Shown here in pieces: positions 8,902 through 17,906 of a stretch of DNA of 64,000 nucleotides. Each line of letters begins with the position of its first letter. Position 1 is the first letter of the stretch. The DNA is from Flavobacterium humidisoli (GTDB taxonomy: Bacteria > Bacteroidota > Bacteroidia > Flavobacteriales > Flavobacteriaceae): NCBI RefSeq assembly GCF_023272795.1, contig NZ_CP096829.1:3720001-3784000 (forward strand), in the 5' to 3' direction. Under the pieces are notes generated by a model that was given only the letters and a program-made list of their open reading frames with translations, made no database searches and had not been told where the DNA came from. The position numbers were made by a program, and so were the translations under genes.

Positions 8902-9348
8902 TTATGCACGAAGCATTTGGATATGTGGAATTCCGTCTTCATCATAAACTTCGCCCTGTTCAGCAAATCCGAGCGATTGATAAAATTTCGATAAATGATA
9001 CTGCGCACTGATTTTGATTGGAGCTTTCCCAAACTTTTCTTCACAGCCCGCTATAGAAGCTTCCATTAGTTTTTTTCCTAAACCCAATCCGCGATGTGTT
9101 CGGGCAATTACAACTCTTCCTATTGAAATCTCATTATAAGAAACTCCAGAAGGAAGTAAACGTGTCACGCCAGCCAATTTGTTATCAACATAATACAATA
9201 AATGAAAACCTTGTTGGTCTTTATTGTCTAAATCGAGATACGGGCAGTTTTGTTCGACAACAAAAACGTCACATCTCAAACGAAGCATATCGTATAGTTC
9301 GTGATTGGTTAATTCGTCAAAAGATTTAATAGAATGGCTGAATGTCAT
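8902..9348 (-). CDS. elaA: ElaA-type GNAT acetyltransferase
   Basis: 148 residues, the usual ElaA length. Diagnostic stretches are LRCDVFVVEQNCPYLDLDNKD near the N-terminus, GRVVIARTHRGLGLGKKLM (acetyl-CoA loop) and SAQYHLSKFYQSLGF. ElaA-family substrates are not firmly established. A match to the Bacteroidetes -7 box (TATCTTTG on the minus strand, 9374-9381) lies about 26 bp upstream of the start, so the gene is probably monocistronic. Confidence 0.88.
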   Translation of the reverse strand: MTFSHSIKSFDELTNHELYDMLRLRCDVFVVEQNCPYLDLDNKDQQGFHLLYYVDNKLAGVTRLLPSGVSYNEISIGRVVIARTHRGLGLGKKLMEASIAGCEEKFGKAPIKISAQYHLSKFYQSLGFAEQGEVYDEDGIPHIQMLRA

Positions 9349-9373
9349 GTTTAATTTTATGCTTTATTTTTGA

Positions 9374-9381
9374 CAAAGATA
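9374..9381 (-). promoter_or_regulatory. -7 box of the elaA promoter
   Basis: Minus-strand TATCTTTG fits TAnnTTTG and is positioned to start transcription about 20 bp before the elaA ATG. No convincing -33 element was seen. Confidence 0.5.
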
Positions 9382-9439
9382 AAGCAGAGAATAATGTATT
9401 AAAATGCTATTTTTTTATCATGTGATGTTGAAAACGCAT

Positions 9440-9600
9440 TAGTTCTTTTAAATTCCAAATTTTAAATCCCAAATTCCAAGCTGAAAACACAAAACTAAAG
9501 TGGAAACTTGGGGCTGTATTTTAAAGCTTTACGAACAGTTTGTGATTCCTCGTTCCTTGGAATGACAAGAGTGGGGTAATTCCTATGTGTTTAAAACAAA
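9440..9600. repeat. Intergenic stretch with dispersed-repeat fragments
   Basis: The 310-bp gap 9349-9658 holds no gene. It contains an AATTCCAAATTTTAAAT-type fragment (also near 34010-34135 and 35018-35045), a CTCGTTCCTTGGAATGAC fragment related to the inverted repeat at 49283-49364, and the motif CTATGTGTTTAAAA (9583-9596), which recurs at 12402 and 25934. Confidence 0.5.
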
Positions 9601-9635
9601 AAAACTTTGCCAAAGCTCGAGACTTTGACAAAGTT
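9596..9635 (-). terminator. Terminator downstream of the SugE-like gene
   Basis: Stem AACTTTGCCAAAG (9603-9615) pairs with 9623-9635 with one mismatch and a 7-nt loop. Read on the minus strand, it is followed by seven T residues. Confidence 0.8.
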
Positions 9636-9658
9636 GAATATAATCGTAAAATATATTT

Positions 9659-9985
9659 TTAGTGAGAAACCGCTTTTAAACCAACGATAGAACCGACCAA
9701 AGTAGCTAAAAAGAATAATCTCCAGAAAGCTGCAGGTTCTTTAAAAACAAAGATTCCGACCAATACAGTTCCCACCGCTCCAATTCCAGTCCAGACAGCA
9801 TAAGCAGTTCCCAGCGGTAGTGTTTCTGTAGCTTTCATTAGTAAAAGCATACTGATAGTTAGAGAAATAAAGAAACCAATATACCAATAGTACATTTCGG
9901 TTCCTGTTGTAGCTTTTGCTTTTCCAAGACATGACGCAAAGGCTACTTCAAATAGACCCGCAATGATTAAAATAATCCAGTTCAT
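9659..9985 (-). CDS. sugE: Small multidrug resistance (SMR) exporter, SugE/Gdx type
   Basis: 108 residues and four membrane helices, typical for SMR proteins. The essential membrane glutamate is E13 (LIIAGLFEVAFA). The block GTAYAVWTGIGAVGTVLVGIFVFKEP is the SugE/Gdx signature rather than EmrE. Gdx proteins export guanidinium and some quaternary cations as antiparallel dimers. No guanidine riboswitch was recognised in the 73-bp upstream gap. It lies downstream of a Crp/Fnr-type regulator on the same strand and has its own terminator. Confidence 0.88.
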   Translation of the reverse strand: MNWIILIIAGLFEVAFASCLGKAKATTGTEMYYWYIGFFISLTISMLLLMKATETLPLGTAYAVWTGIGAVGTVLVGIFVFKEPAAFWRLFFLATLVGSIVGLKAVSH

Positions 9986-10058
9986 ATAGTTAAAAATTTG
10001 TGATGCAAAGTTCTTTTATAGAAATCAGAAATAATTTAACAAATGATAAAAAATGAAG

Positions 10059-10619
10059 TTATTTTAATTCTGCACGTATTCTGCTTAAACTTACTTGTGT
10101 AATTCCTAAATAGGAAGCAATATGACCTAATTGCACTCTTTGCAATAATTCAGGATGATCTTTCATTAATTCCAAATAGCGTTCAGAAGCATTTTTAAAT
10201 TGCTTAGAAATCAAGCGTTCTTCGGTTTTGATCAATTCTTTTTCAGCAAATTTTCGTCCCCAATTGGCTATGTGAACATCTTCGTTAAAGAGTTTTCTAA
10301 GATTTTCGGTTTTTAGCTCATACAATTCGCAGTCTTCCAAAAGTTCGATAGTCTCATATCCAGGCTGCTCTTCAACATAACTTTTCATCGAAAGCACAGT
10401 TTCGCCTTCTTTTCCAAACCAGAAAGTAACTTCATTATCCCTTTCTACATAAGCTCTTACTAATCCTTTCTTTATAAAATAAATATTGGATTCTACTTTG
10501 TTGGCTTTTAGCAAAATATGTCCTTTAGAAAATGCTATTTCTGTAACATTATTTTGCAGAGCCAGTTTAGACTGCGCGGGAAGTTGGTGTATGCGATCAA
10601 GAATTTTGGAGATATCCAT
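10059..10619 (-). CDS. Crp/Fnr-family transcriptional regulator
   Basis: 186 residues. The cyclic-nucleotide-binding-like beta barrel occupies about 15-115 (KGHILLKANKVESNIYFIKKGLVRAY), and a short C-terminal HTH reads LGHIASYLGITQVSLSRIRAEL. No Fnr-type cysteine cluster is present. This is the compact Bacteroidetes type that often lacks a known ligand. It sits just upstream of the SugE-like exporter on the same strand and could regulate it (inference). A weak -7 match (TACCTTTA, 10644-10651 minus) lies upstream of the start. Confidence 0.88.
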   Translation of the reverse strand: MDISKILDRIHQLPAQSKLALQNNVTEIAFSKGHILLKANKVESNIYFIKKGLVRAYVERDNEVTFWFGKEGETVLSMKSYVEEQPGYETIELLEDCELYELKTENLRKLFNEDVHIANWGRKFAEKELIKTEERLISKQFKNASERYLELMKDHPELLQRVQLGHIASYLGITQVSLSRIRAELK

Positions 10620-10683
10620 TAATGGAATTTTAGAATTTGAGAATAAAGGTAAAAAGTAAACGGGAAACGAAAGATATTTTAAT

Positions 10684-10718
10684 AAAAAAATCCCGTTTCA
10701 AAATAGAAACGGGACTTA
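10684..10718 (-). terminator. Terminator of the RND efflux operon
   Basis: Read on the minus strand: GTCCCGTTTC, a 6-nt loop, GAAACGGGAT and seven T residues. It lies about 60 bp past the stop of the TolC-like gene. Confidence 0.88.
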
Positions 10719-10776
10719 AAAATAACCTCTGCGATGAGCTATTATAAACAGAAGCCATTTTTGACCAACATATAAA

Positions 10777-12267
10777 CTAATTTATTCCTCCGCCTAAAGC
10801 CTTATAAAGCAATACTTGTGAGTTTGCATTTCGAAGTTGGATATCGACAAAGTCCAATTCGGCCTGCAATTTATTTTTTTGTGCATTGATGATTTCCAGA
10901 TAATTGGCATAACCGCTCAAATACAAATCGTTTGATACATTTACAGCAATTTCAAGATGATCAATTTCGTTTAATTTATATTTTAAAACATCTTCATAAG
11001 CTTGATTTCTATGCAATAGAGCACTTAACTCGTTGAAAGCTGTCGTAACTGTATTTTGATATTGCAGAAATGAAATTTCCTGTCTTCTGTTCGAAACATA
11101 AAATTCCTGTTTAATCTGCCCTTTGTTGAAAACAGGAGCTGTTAATCCGCCCAATATCTGCCAAGCGAAAGAGCCAGCATCAAAAAAGGTATTGAACGAA
11201 AACGAATTGAAACCTGCATACCCGCCCAGATTTACAGTTGGGAAAAAAGCAGCACGAGCCGATTTGGCATCTGCATTACTTGCTAATAATTCGAAGTAAG
11301 CCTCAGATACATCTGGTCTTTTGTGAATGATAGAATCCACGCTTATTTTTTGGTTTAAAACCTCCAAATGCCCAGATAAGAAATCGCTGCTTCTTTCAAT
11401 TTTTCCGCCATATTCGCCTAAAAGCGTTAATAGCGCTTTTTCGGTTTGATCAATGCTTAATTTTAATTCTGACGCTTCGGCGTGAATGTTATTGTTTTGT
11501 GCATTAAACTGCTGTACAGCCAATTCTGTCGCTTTTCCAACCGATCTTTGTGCTGAAACGATATCAAGCGCTTTTTCCTGCGTTTTCAAGTTGTTATCGT
11601 AAATCGCTGCTTGTTTGTCTAAAGCGATCAATTTGAAGTATAAGTCGGCAACATCTCCTAAAAGGCGTGTTTGCAACAAACGCATTCCTTGCTGAGAGGC
11701 AAAAAATCGCTGCTGAGCCGCTTTTTTTCGATTGCTTAATTTTCCCCAGATATCAGCTTCCCAAGAAACTTTGGCTCCTAAAAATAGGTTAGGGGTAAGA
11801 TCTTCGTTGATTCTTTGTTTTTCGGAAATATTTTGAGAAAAATTGGTATCAAAGTTACCAACGCCGTCCATTGTATATTTTCCGTAATGTGTTCCAGAAG
11901 CATCTGCTACAAGATCTAAAGAGGGAAGAAGTGCCAGTTTTGCTACTTTTAAATGCGAATTGGCAATTAAAATTCTTTCCTGCATGATTAAATAATCAGG
12001 ATTTTTGGTAACGGCTTTTTTTAGTAATTCCTCTAATTTAGGGTCTTTAAAAAACGTTTCTGTTTTTAACGGAATAAAATTCTCTGTTGGGGCTTCTTTT
12101 CTTTGTGCATCAAAATTCTCAGGCAGTTTCGCAGCGTCTAGTTTATTGCTGACTTTTGGTGCAGAACAAGCGGTCAAAAGTAAAATTCCAGTTATTACAA
12201 CGGCACTTTTGGTTGTCCTTAGAAACTGCACATCCCCATTTTTATATTGATTTAATATCTCTTTCAT
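10777..12267 (-). CDS. Outer-membrane efflux lipoprotein (NodT/OprM, TolC family)
   Basis: 496 residues. A type II signal ends at the lipobox LLTAC (Cys at about 34). Two outer-membrane efflux repeats follow, with long coiled-coil helices such as GLTAPVFNKGQIKQEFYVSN. It forms the trimeric exit duct for the RND pump encoded upstream. Last gene of the operon MFP (16685) - RND (15540) - OMF, separated from the RND gene by a 156-bp gap that contains a dispersed repeat, and followed by a strong terminator. Confidence 0.94.
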   Translation of the reverse strand: MKEILNQYKNGDVQFLRTTKSAVVITGILLLTACSAPKVSNKLDAAKLPENFDAQRKEAPTENFIPLKTETFFKDPKLEELLKKAVTKNPDYLIMQERILIANSHLKVAKLALLPSLDLVADASGTHYGKYTMDGVGNFDTNFSQNISEKQRINEDLTPNLFLGAKVSWEADIWGKLSNRKKAAQQRFFASQQGMRLLQTRLLGDVADLYFKLIALDKQAAIYDNNLKTQEKALDIVSAQRSVGKATELAVQQFNAQNNNIHAEASELKLSIDQTEKALLTLLGEYGGKIERSSDFLSGHLEVLNQKISVDSIIHKRPDVSEAYFELLASNADAKSARAAFFPTVNLGGYAGFNSFSFNTFFDAGSFAWQILGGLTAPVFNKGQIKQEFYVSNRRQEISFLQYQNTVTTAFNELSALLHRNQAYEDVLKYKLNEIDHLEIAVNVSNDLYLSGYANYLEIINAQKNKLQAELDFVDIQLRNANSQVLLYKALGGGIN

Positions 12268-12423
12268 TGTTTAAATTTATTTGTTCAATCTTTTTGGCTA
12301 AATTTTATACTATCACATAGTTCCAATCCCGAGACGGGATTATTTAAATAAAGTGAAACATCTCTATAATTTTTTAATTCCGATAGCGATCGGGAATGAA
12401 TCTATGTGTTTAAAAATTATGCA
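12268..12423. repeat. Dispersed repeat between RND and TolC-like genes
   Basis: Contains CCCGAGACGGG, the palindrome-like TTCCGATAGCGATCGGGAA, and CTATGTGTTTAAAA (12402-12415). The last motif recurs at 9583 and 25934. A related GCTATCGCTCGGG piece lies near 62370. Inserted within an otherwise tight operon. Confidence 0.5.
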
Positions 12424-15400
12424 TTAAGATTTGCTCATTCGTTTTTCCAATTTTGCAAACAGGATGTAAAGCCCTGGAATAATTAAAAGACCAAATACAG
12501 TCCCAATTAACATTCCGCCCGCTGCGGCTGTACCAATCGAACGGTTACCAATTGCACCCGCACCAGAAGCGATACATAACGGAATTAATCCTGAAATAAA
12601 AGCAAAAGAAGTCATCAAAATCGGTCTAAAACGAAGTCTGGCTCCTTCAATTGCCGCTTCGACAATATCGCGCCCGAGTTTGTTCTGTGCCATCGCAAAC
12701 TCTACAATCAGAATAGCATTCTTGGCGAGCAGACCAATCAGCATGACGAGTGCTACTTGGGCATAAATATTATTATCGAGTCCGACCATTACAAGTGCAA
12801 TGTAAGAGCCAAAAACTCCAACAGGAAGACTTAACAATACTGGGAACGGAAGCAATAAACTTTCGTATTGTGCCGCAAGCAACAAGTATACAAATAGTAT
12901 ACAAAGCGCAAAAATGTAAATGGTTTGGTTTCCTGATAGAATTTCTTCACGTGTCATACCTGACCATTCCAATTCAAATCGGCTTGGGAGCTTTTCAGCA
13001 GCAATTTTTTCAACAGCAGCAATGGCATCTCCAGAGCTGTAACCTTCAGCAGGTTCACCGTTAATCATAGCCGACATGTACATGTTGTAACGCGTTAAAA
13101 CTTCAGGACCATACACTCTTTCTAATTTGATGAAAGTAGAGAACGGAACCATTTCGCCAGCCTCATTCTTCAAATACATATCCAAAATACTTTCTGGATT
13201 TTGACGGAATTGTGGACTTGCCTGAACCATTACTTTATACATTTGTGAGAAACGGATAAAATTGGTAGCATAAAACGAACCTAACATGGTTTGTAAAGTC
13301 GACATGGCATTGTCTACCGAAATTCCTTTTTTAGCAGCTAAATCATAATCAATATGAATTAAGTACTGCGGGAAAGTAGCATCAAAACTCGAGAAAGAGT
13401 TCTGAATTTCTGGCGAAGCATTTAATTCTTTAATAAATTCTTTGGTTACTTTATCGGTATTGGTGATGCTTCCGCCAGATTTATCCAGCAAACGAAGTTC
13501 AAAACCACTCGTGTTACCAAATCCAGGGACGGTTGGCGGTGCAAAAATCTCGATTTGTGCGTCGGTAATGTTTTTGGTTTTTTCTGTAAGTTCTGCCATA
13601 AATTCGGTAACCGAAATATCACGTTCGCTCCAATCTTTCAAGTTGATCATTCCCATTCCGTAAGAAGCTCCAGCAATTTCAGTCACAATACTGTATCCTG
13701 CAAGAATCGTTACGTTGTCTACACCTTTAATGCCTTGAGCAATTTTAGTTACTTCATCCAAAGCTTTTTCAGTACGTTCTACTGTTGCTCCCTGTGGTGT
13801 TGTAACACTTACATAAACCATTCCCTGATCTTCAGTCGGGATAAATCCTGACGCCAAAAACTTGGTTGTACCCCATGTTAAAATACAAAACAATACCAAT
13901 AACCCAATGGTAACAGTGCTGCGATCAGCAAATTTTACCAATACTTTGATGTATTTTGAAGTAATGCTATCAAACCAATTGTTGAATCTATGGAAGAATC
14001 GGTCCATTAATGATTTTTTCTCTTTGTTAGGATCATGTGCTTTCAACATAATAGCGCAAAGAGCAGGAGTAAGGGTAAGGGCGTTGATTCCAGAAATGAC
14101 AATACTAATCGCCATTGTTAAAGAGAACTGCCTATAGAAAACCCCGACAGGACCACTCAAGAAGGCAACCGGAATAAACACCGCAGCCATTACAATCGTA
14201 ATCGCAATAACGGCTCCAGTAATTTCTTTCATCGCGCTAATGGTAGCTTCCATTGGCGACATATGTTCTTCGGAGATTTTTACGTGAACGGCTTCGACGA
14301 CGACAATTGCGTTATCGACCACAATTCCGATTGAAAGTACTAAAGCAAAAAGCGTTAATAAGTTAATTGAGAATCCCATCATCGACATAAAGGTAAACGA
14401 ACCGATAAGCGCGACAGGAACTGCCAATACAGGAATCAGAGTCGATCTCCAATCCTGAAGGAAAAGGAAAACGACGAATGCCACCAAAATAAAGGCTTCA
14501 ACCAAAGTTCTTAAAACCTCGTGAATAGAAGCGTCAAGGAAACGCGAAACGTCATACGCAATGTTAAATTCCATTCCTGGAGGAAAAGAAGAGGCTTTCA
14601 ATTCGGCCATTTTTTCTTTTACGCTTGCAATTACCTCAGAAGCGTTAGAACCTGGACGTTGTTTTAGCATGATGGATGCCGAAGGTTTTCCGTCGGTTTT
14701 AGAAACCATTCCGTAGCTCATCGCACCAAATTCGATTTTCGAAATGTCTTTCAATCTTAAAATAGTTCCGTCTGAATTGGCTCGTAACGGAATTTCCTCA
14801 TATTGTTTTGGTTCAAAGAACTTTCCGCCATATTTAATTACATATTGCAATTGATTGTTCATTTGTCCCGAACCTTCACCTACTTTACCAGGTGCAGCAG
14901 AAATGTTTTGTTTTTGAAGTGAATTGATAACTTCATTTGCCGAAATATTATACGAAAGCATCTTTTCTGGATCCAGCCAAACACGCATCGAATATTCTTT
15001 CTGACCCATGATTTCGGCACGTCCGACACCATCAATACGCTTTAATTCCTGAAGGATATTAATATCGGTAAAGTTGAAGATAAACTGCTCATCCTGAGTT
15101 TTGTCGGTACTCGTAATATTCAAGTACATCAGCATACTGTTTACCTCTTTTTCGGTCGTAACACCAGCACGAATTACCTCTTCTGGAAGTTCGTCCAGAA
15201 TCGTCGTAACCCTGTTCTGCACGTTTACTGCAGCCAGATCGGGATCGGTTCCTACTTCAAAGAAAACTTGGATTAAAGTCAAACCGTCATTGGAAGTTAC
15301 GGTTGACATATAGGTCATTCCTGGAACTCCATTTATGGCTCTCTCTAACGGAAGGGCAACGGCATTGGCCGAAACCTCTGCGTTTGCTCCTGTATATTTT

Positions 15401-15540
15401 GCTGTAACGGTTACAGACGGTGGTACAATGTCTGGGAATTGGGTAATGGGAAGCTGAAACAACGCCAGCAATCCCAGAAGGACTATCATAACCGAGATGA
15501 TTAATGACAATATTTTCCTTCTGATAAATAACTCTATCAT
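12424..15540 (-). CDS. RND multidrug efflux permease (HAE1/AcrB type)
   Basis: 1038 residues, the normal AcrB/MexB length, with twelve membrane helices and two large periplasmic loops. The start MIELFIRRKILSLIISVMIV and the TM4 acidic pair in GIVVDNAIVVVEAV (proton relay) are conserved, as is GLLAKNAILIVEFAMAQ in the second half. It exports hydrophobic or amphiphilic compounds using proton influx. It lies between its membrane fusion protein (50-bp gap) and its outer-membrane channel. No regulator is adjacent in the operon. Confidence 0.96.
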   Translation of the reverse strand: MIELFIRRKILSLIISVMIVLLGLLALFQLPITQFPDIVPPSVTVTAKYTGANAEVSANAVALPLERAINGVPGMTYMSTVTSNDGLTLIQVFFEVGTDPDLAAVNVQNRVTTILDELPEEVIRAGVTTEKEVNSMLMYLNITSTDKTQDEQFIFNFTDINILQELKRIDGVGRAEIMGQKEYSMRVWLDPEKMLSYNISANEVINSLQKQNISAAPGKVGEGSGQMNNQLQYVIKYGGKFFEPKQYEEIPLRANSDGTILRLKDISKIEFGAMSYGMVSKTDGKPSASIMLKQRPGSNASEVIASVKEKMAELKASSFPPGMEFNIAYDVSRFLDASIHEVLRTLVEAFILVAFVVFLFLQDWRSTLIPVLAVPVALIGSFTFMSMMGFSINLLTLFALVLSIGIVVDNAIVVVEAVHVKISEEHMSPMEATISAMKEITGAVIAITIVMAAVFIPVAFLSGPVGVFYRQFSLTMAISIVISGINALTLTPALCAIMLKAHDPNKEKKSLMDRFFHRFNNWFDSITSKYIKVLVKFADRSTVTIGLLVLFCILTWGTTKFLASGFIPTEDQGMVYVSVTTPQGATVERTEKALDEVTKIAQGIKGVDNVTILAGYSIVTEIAGASYGMGMINLKDWSERDISVTEFMAELTEKTKNITDAQIEIFAPPTVPGFGNTSGFELRLLDKSGGSITNTDKVTKEFIKELNASPEIQNSFSSFDATFPQYLIHIDYDLAAKKGISVDNAMSTLQTMLGSFYATNFIRFSQMYKVMVQASPQFRQNPESILDMYLKNEAGEMVPFSTFIKLERVYGPEVLTRYNMYMSAMINGEPAEGYSSGDAIAAVEKIAAEKLPSRFELEWSGMTREEILSGNQTIYIFALCILFVYLLLAAQYESLLLPFPVLLSLPVGVFGSYIALVMVGLDNNIYAQVALVMLIGLLAKNAILIVEFAMAQNKLGRDIVEAAIEGARLRFRPILMTSFAFISGLIPLCIASGAGAIGNRSIGTAAAGGMLIGTVFGLLIIPGLYILFAKLEKRMSKS

Positions 15541-15590
15541 TTTAAATTTTTTAGATAAATAATTAAATAACTGTTTTACAGGTCGATAAC

Positions 15591-16685
15591 CTACATTTGT
15601 TTCATGTTGATTTTATCGCCGTCTCTCAATGATTGTGTACCTTCTTGTACAATCAGGTCGTCGCTTTTTAGACCGTCGTTCAAGATATAAACATCATCTA
15701 GAGTGGTTTCAATTGTAACATTTGTCATTTTAACTACTCCATCTTTGTTCACGCGGAAAACGTATTGTTTGTCCTGAATAGAAAAAACAGCTTTCTGCGG
15801 AATTAAAATCGCATTGGTTTTGGGTTCTGAAATAATCAGTTTTCCAGAAGTTCCATGTTTGATAAATCCTTGCGGATTGTGAAATTTTGCTTTGTATTGA
15901 ATAGAACCGGTTTGTCTGTCGATTTCTCCATCGGCGGTTCTTAATTCTCCTTTCTGACCGTAAACCATTCCGTTTGGCAACACCAATTTGATATCACCTT
16001 GCGTGTTTAAAGTTTTGTCTTCCATCATTTGGAAATAGGTGTTCTCAGGAATTGAGAAATACGCGTAAACATCGTCTAATTGAGAAACAGTTGTCAATAA
16101 GGAACCGTTTTCTACTAAACTTCCTTCTTTAAACGGAATACGGTCAACTGTTCCGTCAAATGGTGCGCGGATAGTGGTGAAGCTAATTTGCTGGTCAATT
16201 GCTTTCTTTTCTGCAACGGCGTGCGCTACTTTCGCGGAAGCGGCTTCATATTTTGCTTTAGATAATTCTAATTCTTTGTCTGCAATTACTTTTTTATTGA
16301 AAAGGGTTTGTGCTTGTTCTAGTTCCACAGTTGCAATTCTTAAATCGGCTTTTGAACTTTTGTAAACCGCTTCGGCTTTTAAAAGCTGAATCTGAAGTTC
16401 AACATCGCTTATTTTAAAAAGGATTTGCCCTTTTTTTACTTTTTGTCCTTCGCTAACATATACCTTGTCTAATAAACCAGGAATACGAACGTGAATTTCT
16501 ACATTATTTTTAGCATGTACATCGGCAACAAATTTGCTCGAAACTATGGTGTCTTTTACAGTAACCTTATAAACAGGAAACGTTTTAATGTTGTTTGAAT
16601 CTTTTTTTGATTTATCTCCGCACGAGACTAAAACGAATAAAGCCAAGGTGCATAAAAGAAATGGATTTTTATAAATGCTCATCAT
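15591..16685 (-). CDS. RND efflux periplasmic adaptor (membrane fusion protein)
   Basis: 364 residues. The N-terminus is a lipoprotein signal ending LVSCGDKS. A biotinyl-lipoyl half motif (VHVRIPGLLDKVYVSEGQKV, then GQILFKI), an alpha-helical hairpin (about 95-160) and the beta-barrel segment TIRAPFDGTVDRIPFKEGSL are in AcrA order. It links the RND permease to the TolC-like channel encoded downstream. First gene of the operon. The start could be either of two adjacent ATG codons. An imperfect CTCCC/GGGAG inverted repeat lies upstream (16717-16741). Confidence 0.94.
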   Translation of the reverse strand: MMSIYKNPFLLCTLALFVLVSCGDKSKKDSNNIKTFPVYKVTVKDTIVSSKFVADVHAKNNVEIHVRIPGLLDKVYVSEGQKVKKGQILFKISDVELQIQLLKAEAVYKSSKADLRIATVELEQAQTLFNKKVIADKELELSKAKYEAASAKVAHAVAEKKAIDQQISFTTIRAPFDGTVDRIPFKEGSLVENGSLLTTVSQLDDVYAYFSIPENTYFQMMEDKTLNTQGDIKLVLPNGMVYGQKGELRTADGEIDRQTGSIQYKAKFHNPQGFIKHGTSGKLIISEPKTNAILIPQKAVFSIQDKQYVFRVNKDGVVKMTNVTIETTLDDVYILNDGLKSDDLIVQEGTQSLRDGDKINMKQM

Positions 16686-16904
16686 TAGGTGTAAATTTTT
16701 GAAATAAATAGATGTGCTCCCTTGATACTAAATATCGGGAGTATGAATTTGGATTTTATGAAATAAATAATGTTTACGGAAGCTTTCCTTTGGGAAAAAG
16801 TACCGTTTAGGGAGATGTTTTTATAGCAATACCTGCTCAATCATATATGTAAATGAGGTATTTTTCCAGAATTCTAGAATATAAAAACGACGAAATTTTG
16901 CAGC

Positions 16905-17264
16905 CTAGAAAAGCTGGTACAAATGTAAGTGAGGATGTCTTTCGATGTGGTATATTGAAGCTATACCATAGATTAAAGTCTCTTTGTAGACTTTGAAGTT
17001 GACTAAATTACTGAAATAGGGAGCTTTGATCGTACTTTGTTCTAAAGTAGTCGCTCGGCATTTCATTTTCTTTTTGAGCTTATAATGAACTTCTAGGTTT
17101 TTAGAAGAAGAAAAGTCAGAAGAAAAAATTTGGGTATCGTCTGCCGCAACACTATCCAGAGTAATACAGCTGCTAGAACTATAAATTGGCGAATACGTCT
17201 CGGTGCCTCTAAAAAAAGAAAGCAGCGATAGTAAAACGACATATATGAACTTGGTAGGTTTCAT
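16905..17264 (-). CDS. Hypothetical exported protein
   Basis: 119 residues with no family I recognise. The N-terminus MKPTKFIYVVLLSLLSFF looks like a signal sequence. The rest is serine-rich, then basic (VHYKLKKKMKCRATTLE), and ends HPHLHLYQLF. A minus-strand match to the -7 box (TATATTTG, 17328-17335) about 60 bp upstream supports expression. It lies 219 bp upstream of the RND operon on the same strand. Function unknown. Confidence 0.5.
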   Translation of the reverse strand: MKPTKFIYVVLLSLLSFFRGTETYSPIYSSSSCITLDSVAADDTQIFSSDFSSSKNLEVHYKLKKKMKCRATTLEQSTIKAPYFSNLVNFKVYKETLIYGIASIYHIERHPHLHLYQLF

Positions 17265-17657
17265 TTACAGTACAACAGATTATATAATGTTCCTTAAAAA
17301 CAGGGAGTATATTTGTTTAAAGTGCGCCAAATATAGTAATTTGAAAAGGAAGGTTTCTTAAAATTTTTCTAAAAACCGTTAGATTTAAAAATTTGATAAT
17401 ATTTAAAGTTAGTTTTTAAGGTTTTAATTTTTTACTGCCTTCCTTATTAATAAGTTAGTATCGATTAGATTTAAAAATTTAGTAAAATAGTAAACTTCTT
17501 TTTATTTGTGTTATAAGATTATAAGGAGACAAACTTTGTTTCCCATAATAAAAAGAATACCACGTGAATTATTTAAAGCTTTTCAGGACAATCAGCGGTT
17601 TATTTAAACTATAGAACTTTTTTGTATTGGTTATTAAGCTATTTTTATTGAAAAAAA
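17265..17657. other. AT-rich intergenic region
   Basis: About 390 bp between divergent small genes. It contains TATATTTG boxes in both directions near 17307-17335 and is otherwise AT-rich. No gene, hairpin or RNA family was recognised. Confidence 0.4.
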
Positions 17658-17885
17658 ATGGTAGAATTAGTATTTGTTCTTTTAATTATGATTGCAATTG
17701 GTTCTTTCATTTATATAAAGAAATATAAAAATAATGGAAAACCAGAAGCTGGAATAAAAAGAGACAATCTTTTGGACTATTACAAAGATTATAGCAATTT
17801 GAAGTTATATTGGACTTCTATATCATTTATTGTTTTAGGTGTTGTTGTTCTAGTGGTAATTTTAATATTAGAATTGGTGTTTTAA
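17658..17885 (+). CDS. Small two-helix membrane protein
   Basis: 75 residues. One hydrophobic helix at 1-19 (MVELVFVLLIMIAIGSFIYI) and one at 54-75 flank a polar, lysine-rich middle (KKYKNNGKPEAGIKRDN). I do not recognise a family. It is convergent with the TPR lipoprotein gene, 21 bp away. Confidence 0.55.
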   Translation: MVELVFVLLIMIAIGSFIYIKKYKNNGKPEAGIKRDNLLDYYKDYSNLKLYWTSISFIVLGVVVLVVILILELVF

Positions 17886-17906
17886 AAAAACATTAAAAGC
17901 TAAAAA

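Noticed and set aside
9986..10058. Guanidine riboswitch upstream of the SugE-like gene
   Set aside because: The gap is only 73 bp and shows no ykkC-type conserved sequence.
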